From Acidimicrobiales bacterium (lineage in GTDB: Bacteria; Actinomycetota; Acidimicrobiia; Acidimicrobiales; Aldehydirespiratoraceae), in contig JAQWMR010000006.1 of the NCBI GenBank assembly GCA_029246685.1, positions 1 to 64,000 on the forward strand: a stretch of DNA of 64,000 bases. The letters are read 5' to 3'. Positions 15,470-24,725 of the stretch are shown here, in pieces. A model generated the notes under the pieces. The model saw only the letters and a list, made by a program, of their open reading frames with translations. It did no database searches and was not told the origin of the DNA. Position 1 is the first letter of the stretch, and each line of letters begins with the position of its first letter. The position numbers and the translations under genes are program-made.

Positions 15470-16524
15470 TTCTTCTTTGCCGCAGCCTTCTTCTTGGCGG
15501 GCGCCTTCTTGGCTGGCGCCTTCTTCTTGCCGACGAGAACGGCGAGGTCCACGAGACGGTTCGAGTAGCCCATCTCGTTGTCGTACCAGCCGAAGATCTT
15601 CACCAGGCTGCCCTGCGCCATGGTGAGGCCGGCATCGAAGGTGCAGCTCGCAGGCGACCCGACGATGTCGGCGGAAACCAGCGGATCCTCGGAGTAGACC
15701 AGCACGTTGCGAAGCGGACCGGAGCCCGCAGCCTTCTTGAACGCAGCGTTGATCTGCTCGACCGAGACGTCCTTCTTGAGCACGCCCGTGAAGTCGGTGA
15801 TCGATCCGTCGGGGATCGGCACTCGCAGGGAGGTGCCGTCGAGCTTGCCCTGCATCTTCTTCATCACGAGGCCGGTGGCGCGGGCGGCACCGGTGCCGGT
15901 GGGGATGATGTTGACCGCCGCGGCGCGGGCCCGGCGAAGGTCACTGTGCGGACCGTCTACCAGGGCCTGGTCGCCAGTGTAGGCGTGGATCGTGGTCATG
16001 AGGCCCTGCTTTACGCCGAAGGCGTCGTCCAGGACCTTGATCATCGGCACGAAGCAGTTGGTGGTGCATGACGCGTTGGAGATGACGTGGTGACGAGCCG
16101 GGTTGTAGCTGTTCTCGTTGACACCGACCACGAAGGTCGCGTCGCAGTCACCCGACGGGGCGGAGATGATCACCTTCGGCGCACCCGCCTTGCGGTGACC
16201 GGCGGCAGCCTCCTTCTTGGTGAAGAAGCCGGTGGACTCGATGACGACATCGACGCCGAGATCACCCCACGGGAGATCTTCCGGGTTGCGCTCCGAGAGG
16301 ACCTTCAGCACATCGCCGTCGACGTTGATGCCGTCGCGGGTGGCCTTGATCTTGCCGCCGAAGCTGCCGTGGACGGAATCGTTGGCGAGCAGGTGGGCCA
16401 TCGTCTCGCGCGAGCCGAGGTCGTTGACGGCGACAAAATCGATGTCGGCGCCCGATGCCTTCGCAGCTCGGAAGAAGTTACGGCCGATTCGGCCAAAGCC
16501 GTTGATGCCGACGCGTACGGTCAT
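15466..16524 (-). CDS. gap: Glyceraldehyde-3-phosphate dehydrogenase with a lysine/alanine-rich tail
   Basis: A 352-residue type I GAPDH. NAD binding is shown by INGFGRIGRNFF at the N-terminus and the catalytic cysteine by SNASCTTNC; WYDNEMGYSNR marks the C-terminal domain. The enzyme normally ends about LVGKK, but here some 18 extra residues follow, made of repeated A-P-A-K-K units. That tail resembles histone-H1-like or HU C-terminal tails and could bind nucleic acid or polyphosphate. I chose ATG 16524 after a GGGAG site; a longer reading from 16578 adds an unrelated N-terminus. It is the first gene of gap-pgk-tpiA-secG. WhiA is missing upstream. Confidence 0.96.
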   Translation of the reverse strand: MTVRVGINGFGRIGRNFFRAAKASGADIDFVAVNDLGSRETMAHLLANDSVHGSFGGKIKATRDGINVDGDVLKVLSERNPEDLPWGDLGVDVVIESTGFFTKKEAAAGHRKAGAPKVIISAPSGDCDATFVVGVNENSYNPARHHVISNASCTTNCFVPMIKVLDDAFGVKQGLMTTIHAYTGDQALVDGPHSDLRRARAAAVNIIPTGTGAARATGLVMKKMQGKLDGTSLRVPIPDGSITDFTGVLKKDVSVEQINAAFKKAAGSGPLRNVLVYSEDPLVSADIVGSPASCTFDAGLTMAQGSLVKIFGWYDNEMGYSNRLVDLAVLVGKKKAPAKKAPAKKKAAAKKK

Positions 16525-16646
16525 AGTGGGGTCTCCCAGGGTTGTGTTCGGCCTTTCGGCCACGCCCGATGGAACCACACTGAGCCCCAGAAAGCGACGA
16601 TCTCACGCGTTGAATCGCGAGTGCGATTCGTAGCGGCCCCAGAGGA

Positions 16647-17516
16647 TCAGGTACGGACGCCGGTTACCAACTCGGAGACGGCTGCAGCGAGCAATTCCGG
16701 TTCGTGTGCCATGCTCCCCGAGAGGCGCAGTGCCCGCTGTTGGACGAGCTGCGAGTCCGCCTCGGCGACGTCGAGCGAGACGTCGGCGAGGACCACATCG
16801 GGCTCGACGCCGTGGGCCCGAATGGCCGCGATGTGGTCGCCGAGGGAGTAGCCATCGGTCTCCGCTGTTTCCGGTCCGAGGTTGGCGACGTAGACGACCA
16901 GGGCATCAGAGGCCTCGACCGCTCGGCGCACACCAGGAAGCGCGGCGGCGAGCACTGACGTGTAGAGCGAACCCGGCCCGAGGATGATGACGTCAGCTGC
17001 ACCGATCGCGGCTTCGACTTCGAGCGGCACCGGCGGGTCCACAGGCGACACGTGGAGTCGTTGGATGTCACCGCTGCGCGACACCGCGACCTGGCCGCGC
17101 ACCACTCCCCTGCCGGTGTCGGCGAGCAGGTCGACTCGACTCCGCGACGCCGGCAGGATGCGGCCACGGGCACCGACCATTGCGACGGCTGTGTCCATGA
17201 CGACGACGGGATCTTCGGCGTTCTCGAGCAGCGCGGCGAGAAGGAGGTTGCCGGCTGGATGCCCGGCGAGCGTGCCGTCCTCGAAGCGGTGATCGAGGGC
17301 GTCTCGCACGATCCCTGGAGGCGTCAGTGCGGCCAAGCACCGGCGCATATCGCCCGGAGCCATGATGCCGAGCTCGCGTCGCAGTCGACCGCTGGACCCA
17401 CCGTCGTCCGCGACTGAAACGACCGCGGTCAGCTCACCGGCGATGTCGCGCATGGACTCGAGTGACATCGCGAGACCGTGGCCGCCACCGATGGCGACGA
17501 TGCGTGGCGCGCTCAT
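16647..17516 (-). CDS. yvcK: YvcK/CofD-like gluconeogenesis and cell-shape factor
   Basis: A 289-residue protein of the CofD-like YvcK family. The nucleotide-sugar-binding start IVAIGGGHGLAMSLE, the VVSVADDGGSSGRLRREL strand, GHPAGNLLLAALL and ILGPGSLYTSVLAAAL are characteristic. In Firmicutes YvcK binds UDP-GlcNAc and affects carbon metabolism and wall synthesis. The ATG overlaps the rapZ stop by 4 bp. In most actinobacteria whiA follows immediately; here only 122 bp without a gene separate it from gap. Confidence 0.93.
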   Translation of the reverse strand: MSAPRIVAIGGGHGLAMSLESMRDIAGELTAVVSVADDGGSSGRLRRELGIMAPGDMRRCLAALTPPGIVRDALDHRFEDGTLAGHPAGNLLLAALLENAEDPVVVMDTAVAMVGARGRILPASRSRVDLLADTGRGVVRGQVAVSRSGDIQRLHVSPVDPPVPLEVEAAIGAADVIILGPGSLYTSVLAAALPGVRRAVEASDALVVYVANLGPETAETDGYSLGDHIAAIRAHGVEPDVVLADVSLDVAEADSQLVQQRALRLSGSMAHEPELLAAAVSELVTGVRT

Positions 17517-18370
17517 TTGGCCATATCCCGGTGGACGACTCCGGGCGCATGCCCGAGGCCTTCGAGGATTGTCGCCATTCGCTCCGCGATGGCAACAGAG
17601 CGATGTTGTCCTCCGGTGCAGCCGAACGCGATCGTCAGGTACGACTTCCCCTCTTGCACGTAGAACGGGAGGATCAGGGCGAGAAGCCGTTCGAGGCGAG
17701 CGAGGAACGCGCCGGCGACCGGCTGTTCGAGCACATAGGCCGCAACCGGCCCGTCCATGCCGGTGAGGGGGCGAAGCTCGTCGACCCAGTGAGGATTCGG
17801 CAGGAAGCGACAGTCGATCACCATGTCGACGTCGAGCGGCAGTCCGTGCTTGTACCCGAAGGAGGTGACGGTGGTGTGCATCGTGTGGCCGGCGCCACCG
17901 TCGCTGAACGCCTCGACCATCCGGTCGCGCAGCTGATGGACGTTGAGATCAGTCGTGTCGACGACGAGGTCGGCTTCGGCCCGCAGCGGTTCGAGGGCGA
18001 TGCGTTCGGCTTCGATCACCTCGCTGAGCGTGCCGGACTCGTGCGGCGCGAAGGGATGCACGCGCCGGCTCGACTCGTAGCGGCGGACGAGCACCTCGGT
18101 GGAGGCATCGAGGAAGACGAGCTGGACCCGAGAGAACTTGGAGCGAAGGACCGAGACCAGCGGCGCCATCTCCTCGTGGTAGCGACCGGAGCCGACGACC
18201 AGCGCCATCCGGTCGCCGGCGCTGGATGAGCCGTCGGCGAGCTCTGCGACCTTCGGGATGAGCGCAGGCGGAAGATTGTCCATGACGAACCAACCCAGGT
18301 CCTCGAGATTGTCGGCCGCGACGGTTCGCCCGGCGCCCGACATCCCTGCAATCACCACCAGTTCACTCAC
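17513..18370 (-). CDS. rapZ: RapZ/YvcJ family P-loop nucleotide-binding protein
   Basis: A 285-residue member of the RapZ (YvcJ) family. Walker A is GMSGAGRTVAAD at residues 7-18. The C-terminal RapZ domain is recognised by FGYKHGLPLDVDMVIDCRFLPN and by IAFGCTGGQHRSVAIAE. In E. coli RapZ binds small RNAs and GlcN6P; in Gram-positives it is an NTP-binding protein of unclear role, encoded beside yvcK. I chose GTG 18370, which places the Walker A at its usual distance from the start. It is coupled to yvcK by ATGA. Confidence 0.94.
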   Translation of the reverse strand: MSELVVIAGMSGAGRTVAADNLEDLGWFVMDNLPPALIPKVAELADGSSSAGDRMALVVGSGRYHEEMAPLVSVLRSKFSRVQLVFLDASTEVLVRRYESSRRVHPFAPHESGTLSEVIEAERIALEPLRAEADLVVDTTDLNVHQLRDRMVEAFSDGGAGHTMHTTVTSFGYKHGLPLDVDMVIDCRFLPNPHWVDELRPLTGMDGPVAAYVLEQPVAGAFLARLERLLALILPFYVQEGKSYLTIAFGCTGGQHRSVAIAERMATILEGLGHAPGVVHRDMAK

Positions 18371-18447
18371 GCATCTCCGATCGTACTTGTGCCCAATCGG
18401 CCACCGGGTAGACGGACTGAGTATCACGGCGCTAAGCGTCGGGTGGC

Positions 18448-19179
18448 TCAGCCTCGGCGATCACCAACCAGCGCGAGCAGGCGTGGGGTCGTGACGACGA
18501 CGTCCTCTTCGTACTCCGGCGCCTTTGCCAGAAAGCCGGGAGGCGGGGCCGGCTCGAGCATGCACACGAGATCGATGCCCGCCTCGATGATCCCGTTCAC
18601 GTAGCGGCTCAGCGGACGATGCACAAAGCGCACGAACACGCCCTTCTGTGCCTCCTCCACCGTCACGGCCTCGCGGAGGTACGGGCCGATGCGCCAGTAG
18701 GTCTCGGGCGGTTCGATCATGTGGTCGATGATCATGCCGCTATCGGGAGTCTGGAGGAGTGGGTGATTGACGAACAACACAAACCGCCCGCCAGGTCTCA
18801 GAACCCGAGCGACCTCCGCCAGCGATTCGTCGAGCGCATCAACGTGCTCGAAGACGAGACAGACGACCACGGCATCCACCGATCCATCCGCGATCGGGAG
18901 CGCATCGCTACCCGACAACCCGTAGACCGGTCCACCACCCCGACCGACGGCGACATCGATCTGCGAGACGGTCGGATCGAGACCGGTGACCTTCGCTCCG
19001 GTGGAGGCCAGGGCGCGGGCGATCTGCCCTTCCCCCGTCCCGACATCGAGCACTCGTTCGTAGCCGGCCAGATATCCGAGCGCGAGCGGGATGATCTGCT
19101 CGACGTACTCCGGGTCCACGCCATCGGTGAACTCGCGTTGCCACCAGTCGGCATGGTCATCCCACTGCGGTTCCGTCAC
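18448..19179 (-). CDS. Class I SAM-dependent methyltransferase
   Basis: A 243-residue methyltransferase of the Methyltransf_11 type. SAM motif I is VLDVGTGEGQIA (about residues 43-54), motif II has the acidic LDPT, and VARVLRPGGRFVLFVN is the post-motif region. The C-terminal part (VEPPETYWRIGPYL-like, then AKAPEYEEDVVVTTPRLL) probably forms the substrate lid. It lies 77 bp upstream of rapZ in the same direction, so it might be co-transcribed. The substrate is unknown. Confidence 0.88.
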   Translation of the reverse strand: MTEPQWDDHADWWQREFTDGVDPEYVEQIIPLALGYLAGYERVLDVGTGEGQIARALASTGAKVTGLDPTVSQIDVAVGRGGGPVYGLSGSDALPIADGSVDAVVVCLVFEHVDALDESLAEVARVLRPGGRFVLFVNHPLLQTPDSGMIIDHMIEPPETYWRIGPYLREAVTVEEAQKGVFVRFVHRPLSRYVNGIIEAGIDLVCMLEPAPPPGFLAKAPEYEEDVVVTTPRLLALVGDRRG

Positions 19180-19212
19180 CCCGCCAGCATGCCGCGAACG
19201 CCCCGCATTCGT

Positions 19213-19259
19213 TTCTGTGAGCTGATCTGAGCCGTATTGACGCAGATCTACTCACAGAA
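19213..19259 (-). terminator. Hairpin downstream of the beta-propeller gene
   Basis: TTCTGTGAG (19213-19221) pairs with CTCACAGAA (19251-19259), and inside it GATCTG pairs with CAGATC, giving a long interrupted stem with a small loop. It starts 3 nt after the stop of the leftward propeller gene and precedes the methyltransferase start by about 35 nt. There is no clear T run, so it is a probable rather than a textbook terminator. Confidence 0.5.
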
Positions 19260-19261
19260 GA

Positions 19262-20791
19262 TCAGAGCTCGATTTTGACGACGCTTTGCTCGCCTTGCAT
19301 GGCGATCCACAGCGCGCCGGCGGCGTGGCCGATGCCCGTGGGGCCGCCACCAGGGATCGCGCCGCCGAGCGGCGTGACCGTCATGATGCGGCCGGTCGCA
19401 GCGTCGATCTGCACGAGAGTACCGTCGTCGCTGACGGTGACCCATGCGGATCCGCCGACCGACACGATTTCGGCCGGGCCTTCGCCCACTGCGATCGTGT
19501 CGACGACTTCCATGGACTCGGAGTCGAACTTGGCGACCGTGCCTTCACCATTGTTGGTGATCCAGAGATGCGTGCCATCAGCGCCGATCCCGACGGGATT
19601 GGCACCAACCTGCACTCGCTCGTTGGTCTCGAGGCTGCTGCGGGTGAGTCGGACGATCTCGCCCGTGTCGAACACGGCGACCCAGAGGCCGTGCGTGCCC
19701 GAGTAGTGGACTGCCGAGGGCCGCCCGCCGACATCGACCTGCTTGGCGATCTGACCGGTGTAGGGGTCGATCATTGCGACGAACTCCCCGTCGAAGCTCG
19801 CGACCACGAGCTCGTCGCCGACCTTGGCGATGCCATCGGGGCCGGGGAACGGGAACGTGTTCTTGACCGTGTTCGTGCCCGGATCGACCTGGATGATCTG
19901 GTTGCCCTGGTAGTCGGTGATCCACACGGACGAATCGGTTCGCAGCGCACGGTTGGCCGAATCGGAGATGTTGCCGTTGAGGATCACCCGGTTGGTCTCC
20001 GGGTCGATCAGCGACAGGCCTCCGAAGGTGCCGACCACGGCGATGCTGTCGTCGCGGGCGCTGATGAAGTTCACCTCGGAGCCGATCACGACGCGACGCA
20101 TCGAGTTGGCATCGAGCGCACTCGGCGGGCGGGCCTCGAGGTCCTCGACCTCGGCCTGGAGGCTTGCGACCGTCGCCCGAGCGTCCGCGAGTTCGGACTC
20201 GAGCGAGCCGTCGCCGACGGGCGCGTCGCCGCTGCCGTCGGCGACCACGCCGTCTTCTCCGCCATCGTTGGAGTCGGTAGGAGCGGGGTCTGCGGTGACT
20301 CTCGTGGAGTCGCCGCCGGACGTCTGCCAGAGAGCGAGAAGCACGAGGACGATGACGCCCATGGCGCCGAGACCGATGAGGAAACCCTTGCGAGGCAAGG
20401 TGATCGTGTCCGACGCTGCGGATGCGGCAGGTAGCGAGCCGGCCGCTGGAGCCTCGACGTAGTCCTCAGGATCCTTGTCCGGCTCGTCGAGCAGCGGATC
20501 CTTCAGATCGTCGGCGTTGACATCGCTCGGCGGCGGAGCAGGCACGACCGGCGCAGGGCTCGGCGTGGCCTCGGCGGACCAAACGTCGTCGAGCCCGCCT
20601 GGCTCGGGAGCGAAGGGTTCATCGGCGAGCGCCTCGATCGTCTCGATCGCCTCGTCGTCCGACATCGGCGGCTCGGGCACGACGCGGGACGGCTCGACCG
20701 GCGGCAGAGGATCCTGCTCGGGGGCCTCGAACGGCCGCAACACGTTCTCGTTGGGATCGGACGCCTCATTGGTGTCCGGTGTGTCGGTCAT
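19262..20791 (-). CDS. Membrane-anchored YVTN/NHL-type beta-propeller protein
   Basis: A 509-residue protein in four parts. A Pro/Glu/Asp-rich cytoplasmic region covers residues 1-134. A single membrane helix follows (FLIGLGAMGVIVLVLLALW, about 137-155). A short coiled coil then appears (SLESELADARATVASLQAEV), and finally about 280 extracytoplasmic residues with repeated blades such as NRVILNGNISD, GANPVGIGADGTHLWITN and VAVGEGPAEIVSVGG-like units. Such propellers of 40-residue repeats usually mediate binding rather than catalysis. The ATG at 20791 lies 30 bp downstream of uvrC in the same direction, so it may be read from the uvrC promoter. I do not recognise a named family. Confidence 0.82.
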   Translation of the reverse strand: MTDTPDTNEASDPNENVLRPFEAPEQDPLPPVEPSRVVPEPPMSDDEAIETIEALADEPFAPEPGGLDDVWSAEATPSPAPVVPAPPPSDVNADDLKDPLLDEPDKDPEDYVEAPAAGSLPAASAASDTITLPRKGFLIGLGAMGVIVLVLLALWQTSGGDSTRVTADPAPTDSNDGGEDGVVADGSGDAPVGDGSLESELADARATVASLQAEVEDLEARPPSALDANSMRRVVIGSEVNFISARDDSIAVVGTFGGLSLIDPETNRVILNGNISDSANRALRTDSSVWITDYQGNQIIQVDPGTNTVKNTFPFPGPDGIAKVGDELVVASFDGEFVAMIDPYTGQIAKQVDVGGRPSAVHYSGTHGLWVAVFDTGEIVRLTRSSLETNERVQVGANPVGIGADGTHLWITNNGEGTVAKFDSESMEVVDTIAVGEGPAEIVSVGGSAWVTVSDDGTLVQIDAATGRIMTVTPLGGAIPGGGPTGIGHAAGALWIAMQGEQSVVKIEL

Positions 20792-20821
20792 GCCAGTCCT
20801 CACAAGCGCAGCCCCCAAGCC

Positions 20822-22738
20822 TTACGCGTCGCCCTCCTGTGGTGGTGGACGGCGAGCTCGTGCGCCCGCCCGAGGCTCGCTGACCTGGTGCAGAGCACGA
20901 AAAACGTTCTCTGCTACCTCGTCGGGCAACCAGGACAACTTCTTGAGGACCTCGAGTTCTGCTTGTTTGACGGCATTGACGCCGCCGAGCTCTTTCGCCA
21001 GCCGCTTCTTGCGCGCCGGGCCGAGCCCTTCGATGCCATCGAGCGCCGATCTCGTCATTCGTTTGTCGCGCAGCTGCCGATGGAAGGTGATGGCGAAGCG
21101 GTGGCTTTCGTCGCGGATCCGCTGCAGCAGATACAGCGCCTCGGACTGCCGCGGCAGTCGGATCGATTCGCTTCGACCAGGGACGAACACCTCCTCGAAC
21201 TGCTTCGCCAGCGACACGACCGGGATCTCTTCAGCGAGTCCCAACTCTTTGAGCACTCGAACTGCGACGCTCAATTGGCCTTTGCCGCCATCCACCACGA
21301 GGAGCTGCGGCGGATAGGAGAAGCGCCCCTCGCGCTCCTCGATCGGCACCCTGCGCTCGGCCAGGTAGGCCTTGAAGCGCCGGGTGAGCACCTCCTCCAT
21401 GGCGGCGAAGTCGTCGTTGCCCGGAACCGTTTGGATCTTGAAACGCCGGTAGTCGGACTTCTTCGGCAGCCCGTCCTCCATCACGACCATCGAGCCCACG
21501 TAGTCGGTGCCCTGGATGTGGCTCATGTCGTAGCACTCGATCCGCAGCGGCGCGAGCGGCAGATCCAGATGCTCCTGGAGTTCGTTGAGTGCCTTGGCCC
21601 GGCTGTTGTGGTCGTTCGTGCGCTTCAGACGATGCCGATTGAAGGTCTCCTGCGCGTTCTGGGTGACCGTCTCTTGGAGGCGTCGCTTGTCGCCCCGCAT
21701 CGGGACCCGAATCAGCACGCGAGACTCACGCGCCTCCGTCAGCCACTCCTCATAGAGGTCGGGCGCGCTCGGAAGGTCCGGAACGAGAACCTCCTTGGGC
21801 GACCCGACCGGGTTGTCCTCGAAGTAGAGACGCTCGAGGACCCGTGAGACCAGCTCCGGTCTGTCCAGCTCCTCGGCCTTGTCGACGACGAACCCTCGAC
21901 GGCCCATCACGCGGCCCTTGCGGACATAGAACACCTGGACCGCAGCCTCGAGCTCGTCGTCGTAGAGCCCGATCACGTCAACGTCCTCATTGCGGGCGAA
22001 GACCATCTGCTGCTTCTCGATCGCCTTGCCGACCGCGGTCAAGCGATCGCGCAGGTGGGCGGCGAGCTCGAACTCGAGGGCCTCACTCGCGGCACCCATC
22101 TGCGCCTTCAGCTTCGCCACGATCTCGTCGGTGTCGCCCTCGAGGAACGAGATGAGGTCGGCGACCATCTCGTCGTACCTGGGCTTCTCGATCTCGTCGA
22201 CGCACGGACCCGAGCACTTCTCAATGTGGAACAGGAGGCACGGCTTGCCGAGCTTCTCGTGGTGGCTGAACTTGTTGTCGGTGCACGTCCGGATCGGGAA
22301 TGTCCGCAGCAACAGGTCGAGGGTGTCGCGGATGGCGTAGGCCTGGCCGTACGGACCGAAGTAGCGGTTGCCCTTCTTGCGCTTGCCCCGCATCACCATG
22401 GCTCGGGGCCAGGCGTCGATCGTGGTGAGACACAGGAACGGGTACGATTTGTCGTCGGTGTAGCGGACGTTGAACCGCGGCTTGTGCCGCTGGATGAGCG
22501 AGAACTCGAGCATGAGCGCTTCAACTTCGTTCGCCACCTGGATCCACTCGACCGACTCGGCCGTCTCCACCATCTGCCTGGTTCGGGTGGGCAGATTGCC
22601 GGGATTCTGGAAGTAGTTGGACAGGCGCGACCGAAGGCTTTTCGCCTTGCCGACGTAGATCACTCGGCCGTCGACGTCCTTGAATTGATACGAGCCCGGG
22701 GTGTCGGGAATCGACCCCGCGGGTGGGCGCTGTACCAT
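20822..22738 (-). CDS. uvrC: Excinuclease ABC subunit C
   Basis: A 638-residue UvrC, the dual-incision nuclease of nucleotide excision repair. The N-terminal GIY-YIG domain begins TPGSYQFKDVDGRVIYVGKA and makes the 3' incision. A UVR motif (EALEFELAAHLRDRL) binds UvrB. The RNase-H-like domain with LRIECYDMSH makes the 5' incision, and a C-terminal helix-hairpin-helix pair contains GIEGLGPARKKRL. I chose ATG 22738, preferring it to an in-frame ATG at 22762. uvrA and uvrB lie within 9 kb on the same strand. In other actinobacteria uvrC is followed directly by rapZ and yvcK; here a propeller and a methyltransferase gene intervene. Confidence 0.96.
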   Translation of the reverse strand: MVQRPPAGSIPDTPGSYQFKDVDGRVIYVGKAKSLRSRLSNYFQNPGNLPTRTRQMVETAESVEWIQVANEVEALMLEFSLIQRHKPRFNVRYTDDKSYPFLCLTTIDAWPRAMVMRGKRKKGNRYFGPYGQAYAIRDTLDLLLRTFPIRTCTDNKFSHHEKLGKPCLLFHIEKCSGPCVDEIEKPRYDEMVADLISFLEGDTDEIVAKLKAQMGAASEALEFELAAHLRDRLTAVGKAIEKQQMVFARNEDVDVIGLYDDELEAAVQVFYVRKGRVMGRRGFVVDKAEELDRPELVSRVLERLYFEDNPVGSPKEVLVPDLPSAPDLYEEWLTEARESRVLIRVPMRGDKRRLQETVTQNAQETFNRHRLKRTNDHNSRAKALNELQEHLDLPLAPLRIECYDMSHIQGTDYVGSMVVMEDGLPKKSDYRRFKIQTVPGNDDFAAMEEVLTRRFKAYLAERRVPIEEREGRFSYPPQLLVVDGGKGQLSVAVRVLKELGLAEEIPVVSLAKQFEEVFVPGRSESIRLPRQSEALYLLQRIRDESHRFAITFHRQLRDKRMTRSALDGIEGLGPARKKRLAKELGGVNAVKQAELEVLKKLSWLPDEVAENVFRALHQVSEPRAGARARRPPPQEGDA

Positions 22739-22775
22739 CGAGCCCACTCTACGGGCGTGCATTGACGTCCTCCGG

Positions 22776-24647
22776 CTACCAGCGCTCGTAGTCGGCGCGA
22801 TCGGGCTGCTGGGTGGCTGCCCAGTAGTCCGCGAGCGGGAACGGCCAGTTCTGGGCGATGCGACCCGTCGCCGACTTGTACCAGCTGTTGACCGACGAGA
22901 GCCCCCACACCATCTCGGAGTTCGCGGCGTCGATGTGCTGAATCTGAGCGTCGTGGACCTCGGGTCGGACGTCCATCGCAGAGAGGCCGTCCGTCCGGAG
23001 CTGACCGATCGACTCGACGAGATAGTTCACGGCGCACTCGCTGAAGAAGATGATGCTTCCGTTCACCACGATGTTCGTGTTCGGGCCGTAGAGGCAGAAG
23101 AAGTTCGGAAAGTCCGGCACGGTCATGCCGTAGTAGGCGCGAGCGTCGTCGCCCCATCGCTCCCGAAGATCTGCGCCGCCCCGACCGACGACGGCCATCG
23201 GTGCGAGGAAGCTCGACGCCGAGAAGCCCGTTCCGTAGATCACCACGTCGACATCGTGGTGGTCTCCATCGGTCTCGACTCCGGACGCCGTGATGCGGTC
23301 GATGCCGTCTGTGACCAGCGAGACGTTGTCTCGCTTCAGGCTCTCTGCCCAGATCCCGTTGTCCAGAATGAAGCGCTTCGCCCCGACGGGATAGTTCGGC
23401 ACGACCTGGGCGAGAAGATCCGGACGGTCAGCGAACTGCTCCTCGATGTACCCGGTGAAGATCTCCCGGAGGAGTTCGCTCATCTCGCTCACCGAGCGTT
23501 CGAGCGGACCATCCCAGTCCGGATCGAGCTTCGCCGCATCGAGGGACCCCTGGTGCGTGTCCCAGAACCGGCGCAGCCGGAACCAATGGAGGTAGGCGGG
23601 TATGCGCTCGAACAGATCGAGCACGCCCTGATCGAGGGGGGCGTGGTATAAGGGCCGGTTCACCAGCCAGGCGGGTGTGCGTTGGAAGACGGTGAGCTCC
23701 TCGACGACCGGCGCGATCTCGGGAATGACCTGCATGGCGCTGGCGCCGGTTCCGATGACGGCGACGCGCTTGCCGCTCAGATCGACGTCGTCACGCCACC
23801 GCGCCGTGTGAAACGCCTCGCCTTCAAAGCCGTCGCGGCCCTCGATCTCGGGCAAGACGGGGCGGTTCAGCTGGCCGACCGCGGAGACCACCACATCGAA
23901 CCGGTGCTCGCCGTCCTGCTCCCCGATCGTCCCCACCCGCCACTCATCGGTCGTGTCGTCCCAGGTCGCGTCCATGACCTCCACGCCGAACCGAATGTGC
24001 GGGCCGACACCCCACTGCTCGGCACAGTCCTGGAAGTACTCGTGGAGAACCGGCCGAGGCGAATGATGGAACGGCCAGTCCGCCTTCTGCGCACACGAGT
24101 AGGAGTAGACGTGGTTGGGCACATCGACGCGACAACCGGGATACACGTTCTCGAACCAGGTCCCGCCCAACCCGGAGTTCTTCTCGAACACGATGACATG
24201 ACACCCCGCCTGGAGCAGGCGATACGCGGCCAGGATGCCCGACATCCCGGCACCGATCACGGCGACACGGGTCGGTGGACGATCCACATCGCTCACGTGC
24301 CAGCTGGGCGTGCGGGCATCGCCGTCGAGTGCCAACTCGTCGCGGAGCATCCCCGCTGACCGATCGGAGACCGGTCCGCCGGCGAGCCATTCGATCATCG
24401 TTCGACGAGCGGCGGGCGACGGCGGAGCAGCCGGTTCTGGCTGGTCTTCGAGCCGTTCGAGCATCTCGCTGATCCGCCGATGGGCCTCCGCTGACTGCTC
24501 GTCGGTCCATCCCACCCCCGGCATCCTCCCGGCCAACGGGTCCAGGTGGAGATTGGGGGTCAGGGCGCTCGCGTCGCCCAGGTGGTCACACAACGCCACG
24601 AGCAGGGCCGCAGCGTCGGTCGGTTCGAGGTCATGGCGGCTGTTCAT
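22776..24647 (-). CDS. Flavin-dependent Baeyer-Villiger-type monooxygenase (second paralogue)
   Basis: A 623-residue FAD/NADPH monooxygenase. An extra N-terminal helical region of about 130 residues precedes the FAD motif VIGAGMSGILAAYRLL. The fingerprint FEGEAFHTARW (FxGxxxHxxxW) and the NADPH motif VIGTGASAMQ follow. The last residues (NSEMVWGLSSVNSWYKSATGRIA) match the C-terminus of bacterial ketone monooxygenases. The N-terminal extension is also seen in phenylacetone/steroid-type actinobacterial homologues, as I recall. I chose ATG 24647. It sits alone between uvrC and uvrA, with no visible partner gene, and is only distantly similar to the BVMO at 0.2-2.0 kb. Confidence 0.9.
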   Translation of the reverse strand: MNSRHDLEPTDAAALLVALCDHLGDASALTPNLHLDPLAGRMPGVGWTDEQSAEAHRRISEMLERLEDQPEPAAPPSPAARRTMIEWLAGGPVSDRSAGMLRDELALDGDARTPSWHVSDVDRPPTRVAVIGAGMSGILAAYRLLQAGCHVIVFEKNSGLGGTWFENVYPGCRVDVPNHVYSYSCAQKADWPFHHSPRPVLHEYFQDCAEQWGVGPHIRFGVEVMDATWDDTTDEWRVGTIGEQDGEHRFDVVVSAVGQLNRPVLPEIEGRDGFEGEAFHTARWRDDVDLSGKRVAVIGTGASAMQVIPEIAPVVEELTVFQRTPAWLVNRPLYHAPLDQGVLDLFERIPAYLHWFRLRRFWDTHQGSLDAAKLDPDWDGPLERSVSEMSELLREIFTGYIEEQFADRPDLLAQVVPNYPVGAKRFILDNGIWAESLKRDNVSLVTDGIDRITASGVETDGDHHDVDVVIYGTGFSASSFLAPMAVVGRGGADLRERWGDDARAYYGMTVPDFPNFFCLYGPNTNIVVNGSIIFFSECAVNYLVESIGQLRTDGLSAMDVRPEVHDAQIQHIDAANSEMVWGLSSVNSWYKSATGRIAQNWPFPLADYWAATQQPDRADYERW

Positions 24648-24725
24648 GGGGTACGTGGGGCCCACTCTAGGAGTGCGCAAAGCCGCGAGCGGAATCTCGC
24701 CGAACGAGGCGCATTCGCGGGGCGG

